A stretch of 64,000 bases of DNA from Polytrichum commune (lineage: Eukaryota; Streptophyta; Polytrichopsida; Polytrichales; Polytrichaceae). A program made the position numbers and the translations under genes. Under the pieces are notes generated by a model. That model saw only the letters and a program-made list of their open reading frames with translations. It was not told the origin of the DNA and ran no database searches. Positions 1 through 9,820 of the stretch are shown here, piece by piece; within the stretch, counting starts at the first letter, position 1, and each line of letters opens with the position of its first letter. The DNA is taken from positions 76,585,554 to 76,649,553 of the forward strand of contig OX485803.1 of NCBI GenBank assembly GCA_950295325.1. The letters run 5' to 3'.

Positions 1-584
1 TAATGCACATATATATAAACACACACTATGGGTTTTGATTATTCACTATTGTATTCATTTTTTTTCAATATGGGCGTTTGCCCATATTAGTCTAAGAGCA
101 TTTACCTCAATGTAATATGACCTTCATGACCCTCAACAACTAATAGATTGGATATATTTTAAAAAATTTATTCCTATTTGATTCACAACAATGAAGTATT
201 CAACTTACACTAGAGGTGTCCAAAGTACTTTCAATGTCAAGAAGTGCTTATGCATTATCCTTTGAACTAGACATCTTGTGAACAATGGTTTTGTCTCTAC
301 CTAGATGGTATACCATCCAAAGTATCATTCATTTCAAAGTGATTTGTCATACATTGAAATGTGGATTTTTGATATTTTGAGAAAACATTCTTATTATTTT
401 CTCATTATGTTGAATCAACATCCAAAATCTTAAAAATGTTGCAATAAACAAGAAATAATGTTTGAATCTATTATAATTAGTACAAAGAAATTCAAAGACA
501 TGAAACATTTGTTCTTCCTAATGACACCCTGATTCAAACAATTGGTTAGGTAGAATCTAATAAGCATCAAAAAGTAAAATTTAC
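1..584. other. AT-rich non-coding stretch (putative intron or 3' flank of the TNL gene)
   Basis: No frame on either strand gives recognisable protein. It lies directly downstream of the putative splice donor of the NB-ARC exon. It is therefore either an intron leading to LRR exons left of the window, or the 3' flank of a gene that ends after the NB-ARC domain. Confidence 0.4.
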
Positions 585-2659
585 TTGATTTCCCTCCACT
601 ACACTCCTTGAGGTCTCGGGATTCCACAAGTGGCTTCGCTTTCCAGCAACACGCGATTGCCTCGTCACCACTTCCTTTCCCATATCACATAGAATGTCAT
701 GCATTGATATTTTGTGCTCACGACCGTCTATTTTTATCAAAGATTTGTCCCTCAATGTACGCAATGACAATTGTGGAGACCTGTACGAATCACAAGATTC
801 CCAAATCTTCATAGCGAAGTTTTCTTCTTTGCCTGCTAAAAAACAACTTATGTCAAGAAACATTTCCTGCTCTTGGCTATTAAGATAGTCATAGCTTATT
901 TTGAGCTTGTTTGAAATGTCAACATTCATCCCCAAATCCTTGCTTACTTGATACCAACATATGACATCATCTTGGGTTTTCTTGTCATACAAGAAAGCTC
1001 CCATGACCTCCAGTGCCAATGGAAGGCCACCACAAGCTTGAACAACCTCCTTTGCAAGATCATGAAAACCGTCACTTGGTTCCTCACTACGAAATGCATG
1101 CCAATTGAATAGCCTGGAGGATTCAATAAAGGTCAACTCTTTGACTTCATATAATGCATTTTCACCTTGTCCTTGAGTGATGTTGTTCAACAAATTTCGA
1201 TCTCGGGATGTTACAAGAACATGACTACCCAAACCCAAGGTCTTGATTTCAGGTATGAGAGACTCAAATTGCTTTATATTATTTATGTCATCAATGATAG
1301 TCAATACTTTCCGACTACCTAGGCGGTCAAACCAATAAGAAGCATATTCTTTGTTGTTCTTGAGATCTTCTTCGAACACATCATGTACCAATTGTTTTTG
1401 CATATCCAAAATAGAATTTTCCTTCACATCTTTCAAAAAGCATTGGCATTGAAATTCTTTACGTTGCTTCACAAAGTGGTTGTACACTTCTATGGCAAGG
1501 GTGGTTTTTCCAATGCCACCCATACCGACAATGCCCATAATCTTAACAACGTTGTCTTGAAGCATGTTCATTCTCTTCACCAACTCTTTTGTAGAGTCTT
1601 CTAATGCCACTCGACGATGAGGACTTTGTACATATTGGTACGGAGACAAAACATCTAGAACCGCTTTCACAATTCGTTTCTTGAGTTTGGCTTCATCTCT
1701 ACAAATGAAAATAATGCCACTTGGTTAAGATATCCTTCAAAACATAAAATCAATGACTATAGATTTGTTGAATTATGTTGGAAATTTTACTTGGGATCAA
1801 AACAACAACTACATGGGAAGGACACATCTGCTAAAGTTTTGATATTGAAAACTCACCCATTGAACTCTGTAAGGCGGAATCCTGTGATATTGGCAACCTC
1901 CAAGAGAGCAACCTTCCACCGTATGATGTCTTCGTCCCGCCCTCGTGTTTTATGCTTGATAAATGCGTTTGCAAATGGTCCATCATGGGGCTGGCGTAGA
2001 TGCATTGGATCAATATCAAAATATACCGGTATGATTGGTTTTCCGCTCTTGAGGATATCACACAATTCATTAAGACAATATTTGGATTCTGCATAATGCT
2101 TTGAGAATATGGCAACATGAACACCGACTCCAGTTAGTGCCTCATTGATCGAATGAAAGGCATGGTGCCCCTTTTCTAGGGATTTTGCATCGAGAAAGGG
2201 ATTGAATCCAGCAGAGATGAGAGCTTCATTGAGGTGGCTAACAAACGATGACTTTACATCAGGTCCTCGATGGTTCAAGAAAACATCATATTTTTTGAAA
2301 GATTGTGAGTTTTTAAGAGAGTAATCATTCAACAAAAGTCTTTTCTGGTTGTCGAGCACGCTTGTTGATGGCCCTGCATCAAAACCCCTTTGGTGCTTCA
2401 AATTGGTTTCCTGATCATGAAGATGTTGTAGAGCATGTCCTTCACTTGGCAAGCCTTGCAAAGTCTCTTGCACCATATGCTTTTGCAAACTATTTGCAAT
2501 TGGCAAGTCTTGTGAAGAATCTTTGACTTGCAAATTTTGTTGCAAAGAACTTGTTGTGTCATTCAATGAAAGAGATGTGTGACCATGGTCTTGAATACCG
2601 CAATGTCTCCCACAAATCCATTGTAATATGTTTGCTACAAATGACCAACAATGCTCCAT
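585..2659 (-). CDS. TIR-NB-ARC (TNL-type) disease resistance protein, 3' end not in window
   Basis: Intracellular immune receptor of the TNL class; TIR domains of this type are NAD-cleaving signalling domains. Exon 1 is 2659-1857 and exon 2 is 1698-585, joined by a GT-AG intron in phase 2; together 639 residues. The first in-frame ATG is at 2659. Residues 1-120 form a polar, Gln/Ser/Leu-rich extension with no known domain, longer than usual before a TIR. The TIR (about 122-265) starts with YDVFLNHRGPDV and keeps the glutamate of CLNEL, the position of the NADase glutamate in plant TIRs. NB-ARC follows: P-loop GMGGIGKTT (about residue 327), kinase-2 LTIIDDI, RNBS-B VLVTSRDR, GLPL as CGGLPLALEVMG, RNBS-D FLDISCFL, MHD as ISMHDIL. 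The NBS exon ends at a putative donor CAA|GTAAAT at 585; if unspliced, a stop follows at 567. LRRs are not seen, so the gene either continues leftward or is a TIR-NBS form. Confidence 0.85.
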
Positions 2660-2689
2660 GGTTTTCAAATTGTATGCTTGGACGAGTTC

Positions 2690-3470
2690 CTCCTCCCCCC
2701 CTCCTCCCTACTCAAAATAATTTAATAAAAGAATGTAGATCTCCAACTTTGGACCTGCAACCCCTTCAAAGGTGCTTAGGACATGATCCATCTTAAATGC
2801 ATGGGCATCGCCAAATTGCTGTACAATAACTACATGAATATTTTAAATACTTAGAACTTTTGATGTGATCAACATGATATGAACAAATAAGAATATATCA
2901 ACAAGCTTCAAGAACATGATTTCAACAAAATTTAGAATCAAATCTCTAGAAGGAACGACAACTTGTGCCCTAAATTGTGGTCATCAGGAAATGTATGGCC
3001 AACTTGAGATTTATAAGGAATAAACAAAGCACATAAACTATATGTGACTTTCATAGTCTTATCATGGTCTTAGCAATCAAGCAATTGATTAAGAAAAAAT
3101 TAGTCAAAATGCAAGAATTAGCTTCTCCAATCCTTATTGATGGTGGAGGATATTCACGTTTCATCAAAATATATCAATATGTTGTATAATCTCTATAATG
3201 TATTGGATTGATGCACAAACTACAAACAAAAAATCATTTATCAAGTGGATGTCATGTGGATAAACTCTTGATAAATTAAAATGTAACCAAGAAAATTGAA
3301 GGCTTACATAGGAATAATGAATGTTTAAAGGCAATGGTAACAAATTAAAAGGCGTATGTCCATATGTTTTCTCGAATCCTGATGCATCATCACAGAATTA
3401 CATATTTGTCTAGTGATACCAAGACACACATACCACAAGTCTACTTACGAGAAATTGCAAATTCCAAGTT
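2690..3470. other. TNL upstream region, no gene recognised
   Basis: Just 5' of the TNL start on the minus strand. It begins with a C-rich tract near 2690-2710, then AT-rich sequence. I see no domain-bearing ORF. It may hold the promoter or a 5' untranslated intron of the TNL gene. Confidence 0.3.
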
Positions 3471-3514
3471 GAGTATTACTTACCTAGGCATCATGAAACT
3501 CTATCATGGTGACT

Positions 3515-3900
3515 GCATGCACAAAAGAAGCGCCAAGAGAAGCGACGATACAAGCAACCTGCACAACAACCATACGTTGAGAGACTTGCCCTTTGCTGAA
3601 GAGAGAGACAGACGAGTCTAAGCTGATGGCGAAACTCAAGTTACTTAAGTAGAGAGGAACGAACTCTATTATGAGCAAGGATGAATTGCATATTCCTCTA
3701 GCAGTATCAACACAAACAAACTCAAGAGAAGCAGTTTGTAAGAGTGTAGCTTGCCTCCAGGAGACACGGCCGCCATGGCGAGTGCTGAAACAAAAGAAGT
3801 GTCAAGAGTGGCGGATTTGCAAGCAGCCTGCACAGCAACGATACGATGGGAGTGGCCTCGGCTGAAGAGACACAGACAGAGACAGCGAGAGAGACAGAGA
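3515..3900. repeat. Diverged tandem duplication, two copies about 272 bp apart
   Basis: The segment at about 3525-3610 recurs at about 3797-3885: both carry a 'caagaG.ggcg...caagcA.CCTGCACA.CAAC.ATACG' core followed by GCTGAAGAGA and a purine-rich GAGA run. The second copy ends in a (GA)n tract near 3885-3905. No protein family is recognisable in any frame. The position about 1 kb upstream of the TNL start fits a duplicated leader or promoter piece, but that is inference. Confidence 0.5.
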
Positions 3901-4099
3901 GAGAGAGTCCTGGTGCCACAACTTCAAAAGTAAGCTTTAAGAGAGGACCACACTCCTTCTTTCCTGCTTTCCTTCATTGTGTGCTTGCCAGAGAGTTGGG
4001 GACACCTAAGTTGGAGTGCTACTGTGGCAGCCTTTCCGACTAATTGAACCGACTCTGTGAGTCAATGCGTGCTGACCAAGCAACTATTATACTGTACTT

Positions 4100-4325
4100 A
4101 TGAGCAGGGAACGGGAAGAACCGGCTGCTAGTTACAGAGGAACCGGTTGAGTTTGAGAAATAGCCGGTTGAAGTTCAAGACTTCAGGGAATTAACCGACC
4201 GTTTTCGAGGAACCTATGGAATATATCCTGATTTTATAGAGCATACCTGATAGATTTCAACATGTAACGTGTTGGATTTGAAAACCATAGGATATCGACC
4301 GAAAAATCTCCCGGGACACCGGGGC
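4100..4325 (+). repeat. Dispersed repeat family R1, copy 1
   Basis: Marked by 'accggttgagtttgagaaat' and 'gttcaagacttcaggga', followed about 110 bases later by 'ggatatcgaccg'. The same order is seen at 60485-60705 and, inverted and more diverged, at about 32380-32560 and 44695-44860. It is non-coding in all copies. The transposon class is not recognised. Confidence 0.6.
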
Positions 4326-4444
4326 CAGGTGTCACATGCATGCAGGGGCTCCTTAGCTGCCCAGATTTCATGTCCACCTTTCATCATTCGAAGGTTCTTC
4401 AACTTCCACTGCTCTCCTGACCCGGAACAGATGCAGTGAATGTG

Positions 4445-4860
4445 CAAGCTTCCTCTTTACTAAAGTAGACGGGTCTTAAATGGTTACTGTTTCCAAGTAA
4501 GCCCACTTCTCTTGGGACACAAAACACGCGATTGGTACGAAACAGTTACCAAATCCAGATGGCAGCCATAGCCACCTTCCTGATAAGTTTCGGAGCTCCT
4601 ATGAAAAAAAAATTGCATCATCAAAGTGAAGATTCTTGTGCTCATTAAATGGGTACATCTCTTGAACTGTGTTCATTGTTGAACCTAGAACGGTCAGCAT
4701 ATTTTGAGCACGTAGTCTAGTCTCTCTCAAACATATGTCTTGTGGGTGTTTGTTTTGTGCAGCTAAACTTAATCTCAAACCACACAAAAATAAGTAAATC
4801 CAACTAGTAAGATAAGTTACCGAATAAGGCATGCCTACCTTATAACATAGCTCTCCGGTA
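4445..4860 (+). repeat. Dispersed repeat family R2, copy 1
   Basis: Starts with 'agacgggtctt.aatggtta' and contains 'acaaaacacgcgat', 'ggagctc.tatga', 'gtgaagattct' and 'atattttgagca'. The same order is found at 33025-33440 and, inverted and partial, at 59375-59605. The minus-strand frames of the first two copies resemble each other over about 70 residues (a shared CLH/RAQNM... segment). The repeat may therefore descend from a coding element, but no family is recognised. Confidence 0.55.
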
Positions 4861-5148
4861 GCCCAACAAAGTACTCAAGCATCACATAAAGTCATAAATC
4901 TGGGGGTATTCATTCGACATGAAATTGCAATATTGAGCACGACTTTCTACATTGAGAAACATGGCATGAGTACATTCAATAGTGTTAGGTGTATGCCTAT
5001 GTTACACAATGGTCTACAATTTGACTACAATGTACACAAATGACACTTGGCTTTAGAATGCTCAAGAATATCTTCCTCTTGCATACTAAAATGTAAACAT
5101 TTGACACTTGCCATTGGTATGCTCAATGATATTTCCCCTAGCATATTA

Positions 5149-5582
5149 AATCGCAAAACTAACCACAGGGGGGTCACTTCATTGTCAAGTTGACACCATG
5201 TGCGGACAAAGTTTGCTACCCCTATATTACATGCCATATATAATTTTAAAATTTATGATATTTTTTCTACATATACATAACCATTGATAGTATCTTATGT
5301 ATACTTTTTTGAAATTTTTAGTCATCTTTATTTTTTTTAGTAATTTTTTTAGTTCAATTATGTGTCATTCTAGTTAGAAACGGTATGTTTTATGAAAAAA
5401 AAAAAATCATCAAATTTAGTTACCACTTTTGACTATGTCATAGGTACTGTGTATATCTACTCATGAAAAAAAATTGATAAAATTTTGACCCATTTTGGTG
5501 GTGCAACTTACAAAAAGAAGATTGTTTTTGGTCGCACGTGGTGTTCAACTTGACAATGGAGTGATCTACCCGTGAAACTAAC
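5149..5582. mobile_element. MITE-like inverted-repeat element, about 0.43 kb
   Basis: The left arm (about 5149-5218) contains CATTGTCAAGTTGACACCAT. The right arm (about 5525-5582) carries its imperfect reverse complement, GTGGTGTTCAACTTGACAATG. Matching extends outward to 'aaactaac' on both sides. The interior is AT-rich and non-coding. No target duplication could be fixed, so the superfamily is unknown. Confidence 0.5.
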
Positions 5583-7540
5583 ATCTCAAGTATTCCAATG
5601 TGCTACTCTACATATCATAATGTAAATAACTTTCCACTTAGAATAGTTACTTATGTTGACGAATAGCATCGTATTGGCAATTAGCAAACATGACGCTTTG
5701 AGAACTCTAGATATCTCGTTTAGGCCCTTTGCAAATAGTGTACAAGACACACCATAAACGGTGTAGGGTGCAAGCATGTTAAAGTGGACCCAAAAAGTGC
5801 TCTAGTATGCTAAAATCATTATCTCCTTGGTCAGACGCTTATAACAAATAACAAGATGTTTTTTATATTGGTTTTTATTTCGTGGTTCCCGCTATTGTTG
5901 TGTTAATTACTCAAATATAGAATATCAAGATGAGATCTTCAACACTTATCATTAAAAGTATTGTTGAAAAGCACATGGAATAATATGGACTTGCATCCTT
6001 GGGATCTTTTGGATGTAAATGTTATGACCATAAACATTTTTCATATTACTTGAATTCACTATAAACTTGAGGGCATCATAAAGAAATGGAAAAACCATCA
6101 AATTAATGTAGTTTTTTTATCATTTTTTTAAATAAACAATTACTTAATCAATAACACCTACTTGCACACCACTTGCACCATCTTCTAAAATATGCATACT
6201 TTTTTTGAAGATATTTTTGGTCAAAATGAATTGCTTGGCTTTATAAATATATTTTTTCCTTGAATGTTTATGATTTTTTCCACAAAATTCAAAGTTAGTC
6301 TACAAGTTTGAACCACTTTCACTTAGAAATATGTGCAAGGGCCAAGAGCTATTCACTTTACCACTCTTGCACCCTGTAGTAGAGTTAGTTTTCATTAGTG
6401 ACACACGTTGTGTCAGAAGATACAAAATGTATGATCTACTTCATGAAGGTTAAATGTCTCGTAATGAAGAGGAGACAATCAAGTTGTCTAGGCTTCTTCT
6501 GTTGAGAGGTTTGATTGGGATTGTACACACCTTCTTACAAAATGCAGACCCTTGTATGAAAATTTGTAAGAACTAAGTTTTTGTGCATCTGCGTGTTGTT
6601 GTGGATCATCCAATTGATCCCCTGAAAACTCGTGAATCCGGTTTATGGGTTGATGCGATAATGTATAACTCGTTTGTTTTCTGTGCGAACATAGAATTTT
6701 TTTCAACATTTGCCATATGACCGGATATTTGTTCCAGGTTTCAAATTATTGTAGACATGGCAATTACCAGTCATATTTTATAATGGTGTTGTTTTTTGAG
6801 TGGGTGGGTAGCATAGTTGTTATAATAATAAAATGTTTTTTAAGTCAATTCTCACAAAAAGTGTGATGTTGACAAGTCGAGAATGACAATTTTTATGTTA
6901 GCTTAGTTATCGGTGTTTGTGCTAAAATGACTGCGTCCACTAAGTCTTGGCCTAGCCCATTGAAGCCTTGCCAACTTTTCTAGGTAGGTGAAGCCTGATG
7001 CTTCATGTGGAGTGTAATTGGATCCTCAACGAGGTTGGATGATTTAGATTTGCCCTCTAAAGCATGGACCACGTCACGTAGTGTGAAAGGGTCAAAGGGG
7101 ATGCATGCTCCAGCGTAGGACGATAGTGGGATGGATGCCGATGGATGGACTTGTGACGATCTAGTCTTTTAGTGATGAAACAAGGTTGCCAGCCATATGC
7201 CTTGTTGCAAGGTGTGGGCTTTACTTATAGTTATGATGCTTCGAGATTAGTGGTGTAATACAGGTTGTCTTTATGGGCATTGACCTATGCCAAAGTTTAG
7301 TAGTTTTAATTCTTAGCATTACATATGTAGCGTTACTCCACCCTCTCCCCCATGGTTGGACGAGAGCATTTCATTTGTTGATGGTTGGAAGAGAGCGTTT
7401 TATTCTGAATGGGAGCGAAGATGTCCTAGCGGCATCAAAAAACTTCATGCAAAAAACTTGCTAACATGCAAGGAAACACTTGCATCAAGAAAGCCTTTGA
7501 CTAGGACAATGTCTAGGACTCAATGCTATTGGTCTATGAC
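5583..7540. other. Gene-free AT-rich intergenic sequence
   Basis: No ORF with recognisable protein, no strong repeat pair and no RNA gene seen. Segments near 6950-7250 are less AT-rich but have no coding signature. Confidence 0.4.
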
Positions 7541-8169
7541 AGATAGTGGCACCCATGTGATTTCATTGCCAAGAATGTTTTGGAGAATGTATAGAGATTA
7601 GCGTCAAGAACGCAGCAGAATATGAAAGTCGAGCAGCTTCTATGTTGAATTTGTGCTCTTGTAAGTGCATTTTGGTGACCACATAAGGGCCTATATACTG
7701 TGCTCCGAATTTCCCTTGCCGTTCGCACCTCTTCTCTTTGTAAGATGTCAACCAATCTCCTACAATGAATGCATGGTTGAATTTGACCCTTTTGTCCTTA
7801 TTGAAATTTTGTGCGAACTACGCCTACTGTATCTTGAGGTTAGTTGTCTACACCATGTTCCTTGCATGCACTACAAGGAAATGGGTGTATAATTGACAAA
7901 AATGTGACACTAAAATGTCCGAAGTGACAAAATCAGCTCAAAGCTATGAGTTTTTGTCAATTCGGACATTATTCAAAATTTGTGTCAATTTTCTGTCATC
8001 AGATTTATATATTTCACGTTTAACTTATTCCCTTCACCTGAGCATGTGTCTCATATTTATTAATAACAAAAGGTGTTACAAAAGGTTTTTAATTATTGTA
8101 ATTACTAGTATAAGTAATTAATATAAATAATGTATTTACTATAATTAATGTAATAACTAATTTAATTAA

Positions 8170-8525
8170 TTAAAGTAAATACTGAAATTACCAATTTAAC
8201 TAAATACTGAAATTACCCTTTTGAGTAAATACTGAAATTACCAATTTAAGTAATGGGGAAATTACCAATTTAACTAAATACTGAAATTTGTTAATTTAAG
8301 TAAATACTGAAATTTGCTAATTTAAGTAAATACTGAAATTTGCTAATTTAAGTAAATACTGAAATTTGCTAATTTAAGTAAATACTGAAATTTGCTAATT
8401 TAAGTAAATATTAAAATTTGCTAATTTAAGTAAATACTGAAATGTTCTAATTTAAGTAAATATTGAAATTTTCCAATTTAGGTAAATACTGAAATTTTCT
8501 ATTTTCAGTATAATACTGAAATTAT
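8170..8525. repeat. 26-bp tandem repeat array inside the CACTA element
   Basis: About 13 units of consensus aagtaaatactgaaattt plus gctaattt. The central units are almost identical; those at both edges diverge (ACCAATTT or TTCTAATTT variants). It may have grown by slippage or act as subterminal transposase-binding sequence; the latter is only a guess. Confidence 0.9.
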
Positions 8526-8753
8526 TTTAATTAATGTAGTTAAAATAATTACAATAATTACTGTAATAATGTTTAGGAGTATTTTTGTAAATTGTTTTTA
8601 ATACAAATACAATACGTACTAATTAAAAACAGTAAATACATTAATTCTATGCTTGTTTTTACTTTCACTAATTAAAAAATATATATACATAAGTTTATAA
8701 GTCTTATGGCTTCTTCATACAAAACTCTTACATACTTGGCCTATATCATGTAA

Positions 8754-8960
8754 TGAGCGGTGGCTTAGTGGCTAAGGCCTTCACACTATAGCCAAGAGGT
8801 TCAAGGTTTGATCCCTTGACCCCTCACCCTTGGCTTCGCCTAGGGTAGGTAGGTGGCTTTGTCCATTAGCCTAGGTTAGGTGAGGTAGTCCTTCGCCCTT
8901 AGACCTATGTGAGTAGGCCCCGAATGCGAGGTTGGATTACTAATTTAGGATTTTTTTACT
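8754..8960 (+). mobile_element. tRNA-derived SINE inside the CACTA element (SINE family 1)
   Basis: An internal RNA polymerase III promoter is visible. Box A TGGCTTAGTGGC at 8761-8772 fits TRGCNNAGYNGG. Box B GGTTTGATCCC at 8805-8815 is close to GGTTCRANNCC. The 44-base spacing equals that of a tRNA. The 5' start fits a tRNA acceptor offset. A tRNA-unrelated body of about 140 bases follows, then a T-rich tail near 8950. It does not fold as an intact tRNA, and no clear flanking duplication was found. Confidence 0.65.
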
Positions 8961-9635
8961 AGTATAATTTGGACATTAAACCACATCACCATGGGTAAAT
9001 GACGAGGTAAAGAGAATCCAACATGGCAAGGGGGCCGGAGTAAATGGAATCCTACGTGTATAATTGTCCCAGATGACAAAGAAATTGACAGAACTCTGTT
9101 AATTGTATGACCGAATCAAGGTGCCTTATATGACATCCAAATTAACAGAATTTCGTCACATTTTTGTCAAATAGGTCATATAAACTCTTGTAGTGATGCG
9201 TTGCAGAAGCATGTGACGTCCACAACTATTCTTAGCCAATGATAGCTTTCATGCACCCTTTCTAGGGTGCATTTAATGTGAAAATGTCCTACATGTCGAG
9301 AGGATTGAAACAAGGTTAGTATTTGTGGCGGGTCTTCCTTTTTGGGGACTTGGAGGAAGCACATTGTCCACTAACATGCTGTGGAAGATGAGTTTCCCAT
9401 TGACTACGAGGTGGTTGGGTCTATGGTAACGCAACTTCTTGGCAAGTGTTGAGTCAATATCAGTTGGTTCAAACCATGTGCAATAGGCGTGCATGAGAGC
9501 CTTGCACAATTGTGGATCCATTGTCGACTACATAGGGTCACATCAAGAGAATTTGTCAGTCCCAGGGTACTTGAAGTGGTAGCGATCTATGGTTTTCATT
9601 CCTAATTCCTCGCAAAGAGCAAGTTGACATCATAG

Positions 9636-9820
9636 GTATATATATATAACTCAATGATTAATACACACATATATTAATCATTTATTATGCTCACATATAT
9701 TAATCTATGTATATCAATAATCATATATTTATTATAATCAAAATAACATATACATGTATGTTAAACACATATATGTTATAGATTATGTTAATCTATATTA
9801 ATTATTATATATATTTAAGC
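9636..9820. repeat. AT-rich low-complexity tract with repeated ATATATTAATCATTTA-like words
   Basis: Dense alternation of tatata, attaatc and acatatat words, with local palindromes. It has no coding content. Confidence 0.6.

Larger units (their letters stand above)
7869..9195. mobile_element. Non-autonomous CACTA (En/Spm, CMC) DNA transposon, 1,327 bp
   Basis: The left end reads CACTACAAGGAAATGGGTGT. The right end is its imperfect inverse, finishing CTCTTGTAGTG at 9195. Both ends carry the subterminal motif TGACAAAAATGTGAC (about 7898 and, inverted, about 9158). The element is flanked by a 3-bp target duplication, ATG at 7866-7868 and ATG at 9196-9198, as expected for CACTA transposition. There is no transposase: the interior is a 26-bp tandem array (8170-8525), AT-rich filler and a SINE. 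It sits inside a Ty3/Gypsy integrase remnant. Confidence 0.85.
7559..9640 (-). pseudogene. Ty3/Gypsy LTR-retrotransposon integrase remnant, split by a CACTA insertion
   Basis: The minus strand at about 9200-9350 reads as the integrase zinc-binding module: a GHFHIK histidine motif, TLERVHESYHW, then DVTCFCNAC, matching the H2C2 pattern of Ty3/Gypsy pol. Upstream (9350-9640) more pol-like sequence follows with stops. The zinc-finger frame runs into the CACTA insertion at its last Cys codons and resumes at 7868. At 7560-7800, in another frame, comes a C-terminal integrase-like segment (FIVGDWLTSYKEKR...GPYVVTKMH). The catalytic core between them is missing, and stops and frame changes occur. No LTRs were found. 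This is an old, dead copy. Confidence 0.65.

Noticed and set aside
8170-8525. CRISPR-like array
   Set aside because: Units are directly tandem with no unique spacers and this is plant DNA; it is a simple tandem repeat.
8754-8830. Possible functional tRNA gene
   Set aside because: Boxes A and B have tRNA spacing, but acceptor and anticodon stems do not pair well and the unit runs on into a non-tRNA body. A SINE fits better.
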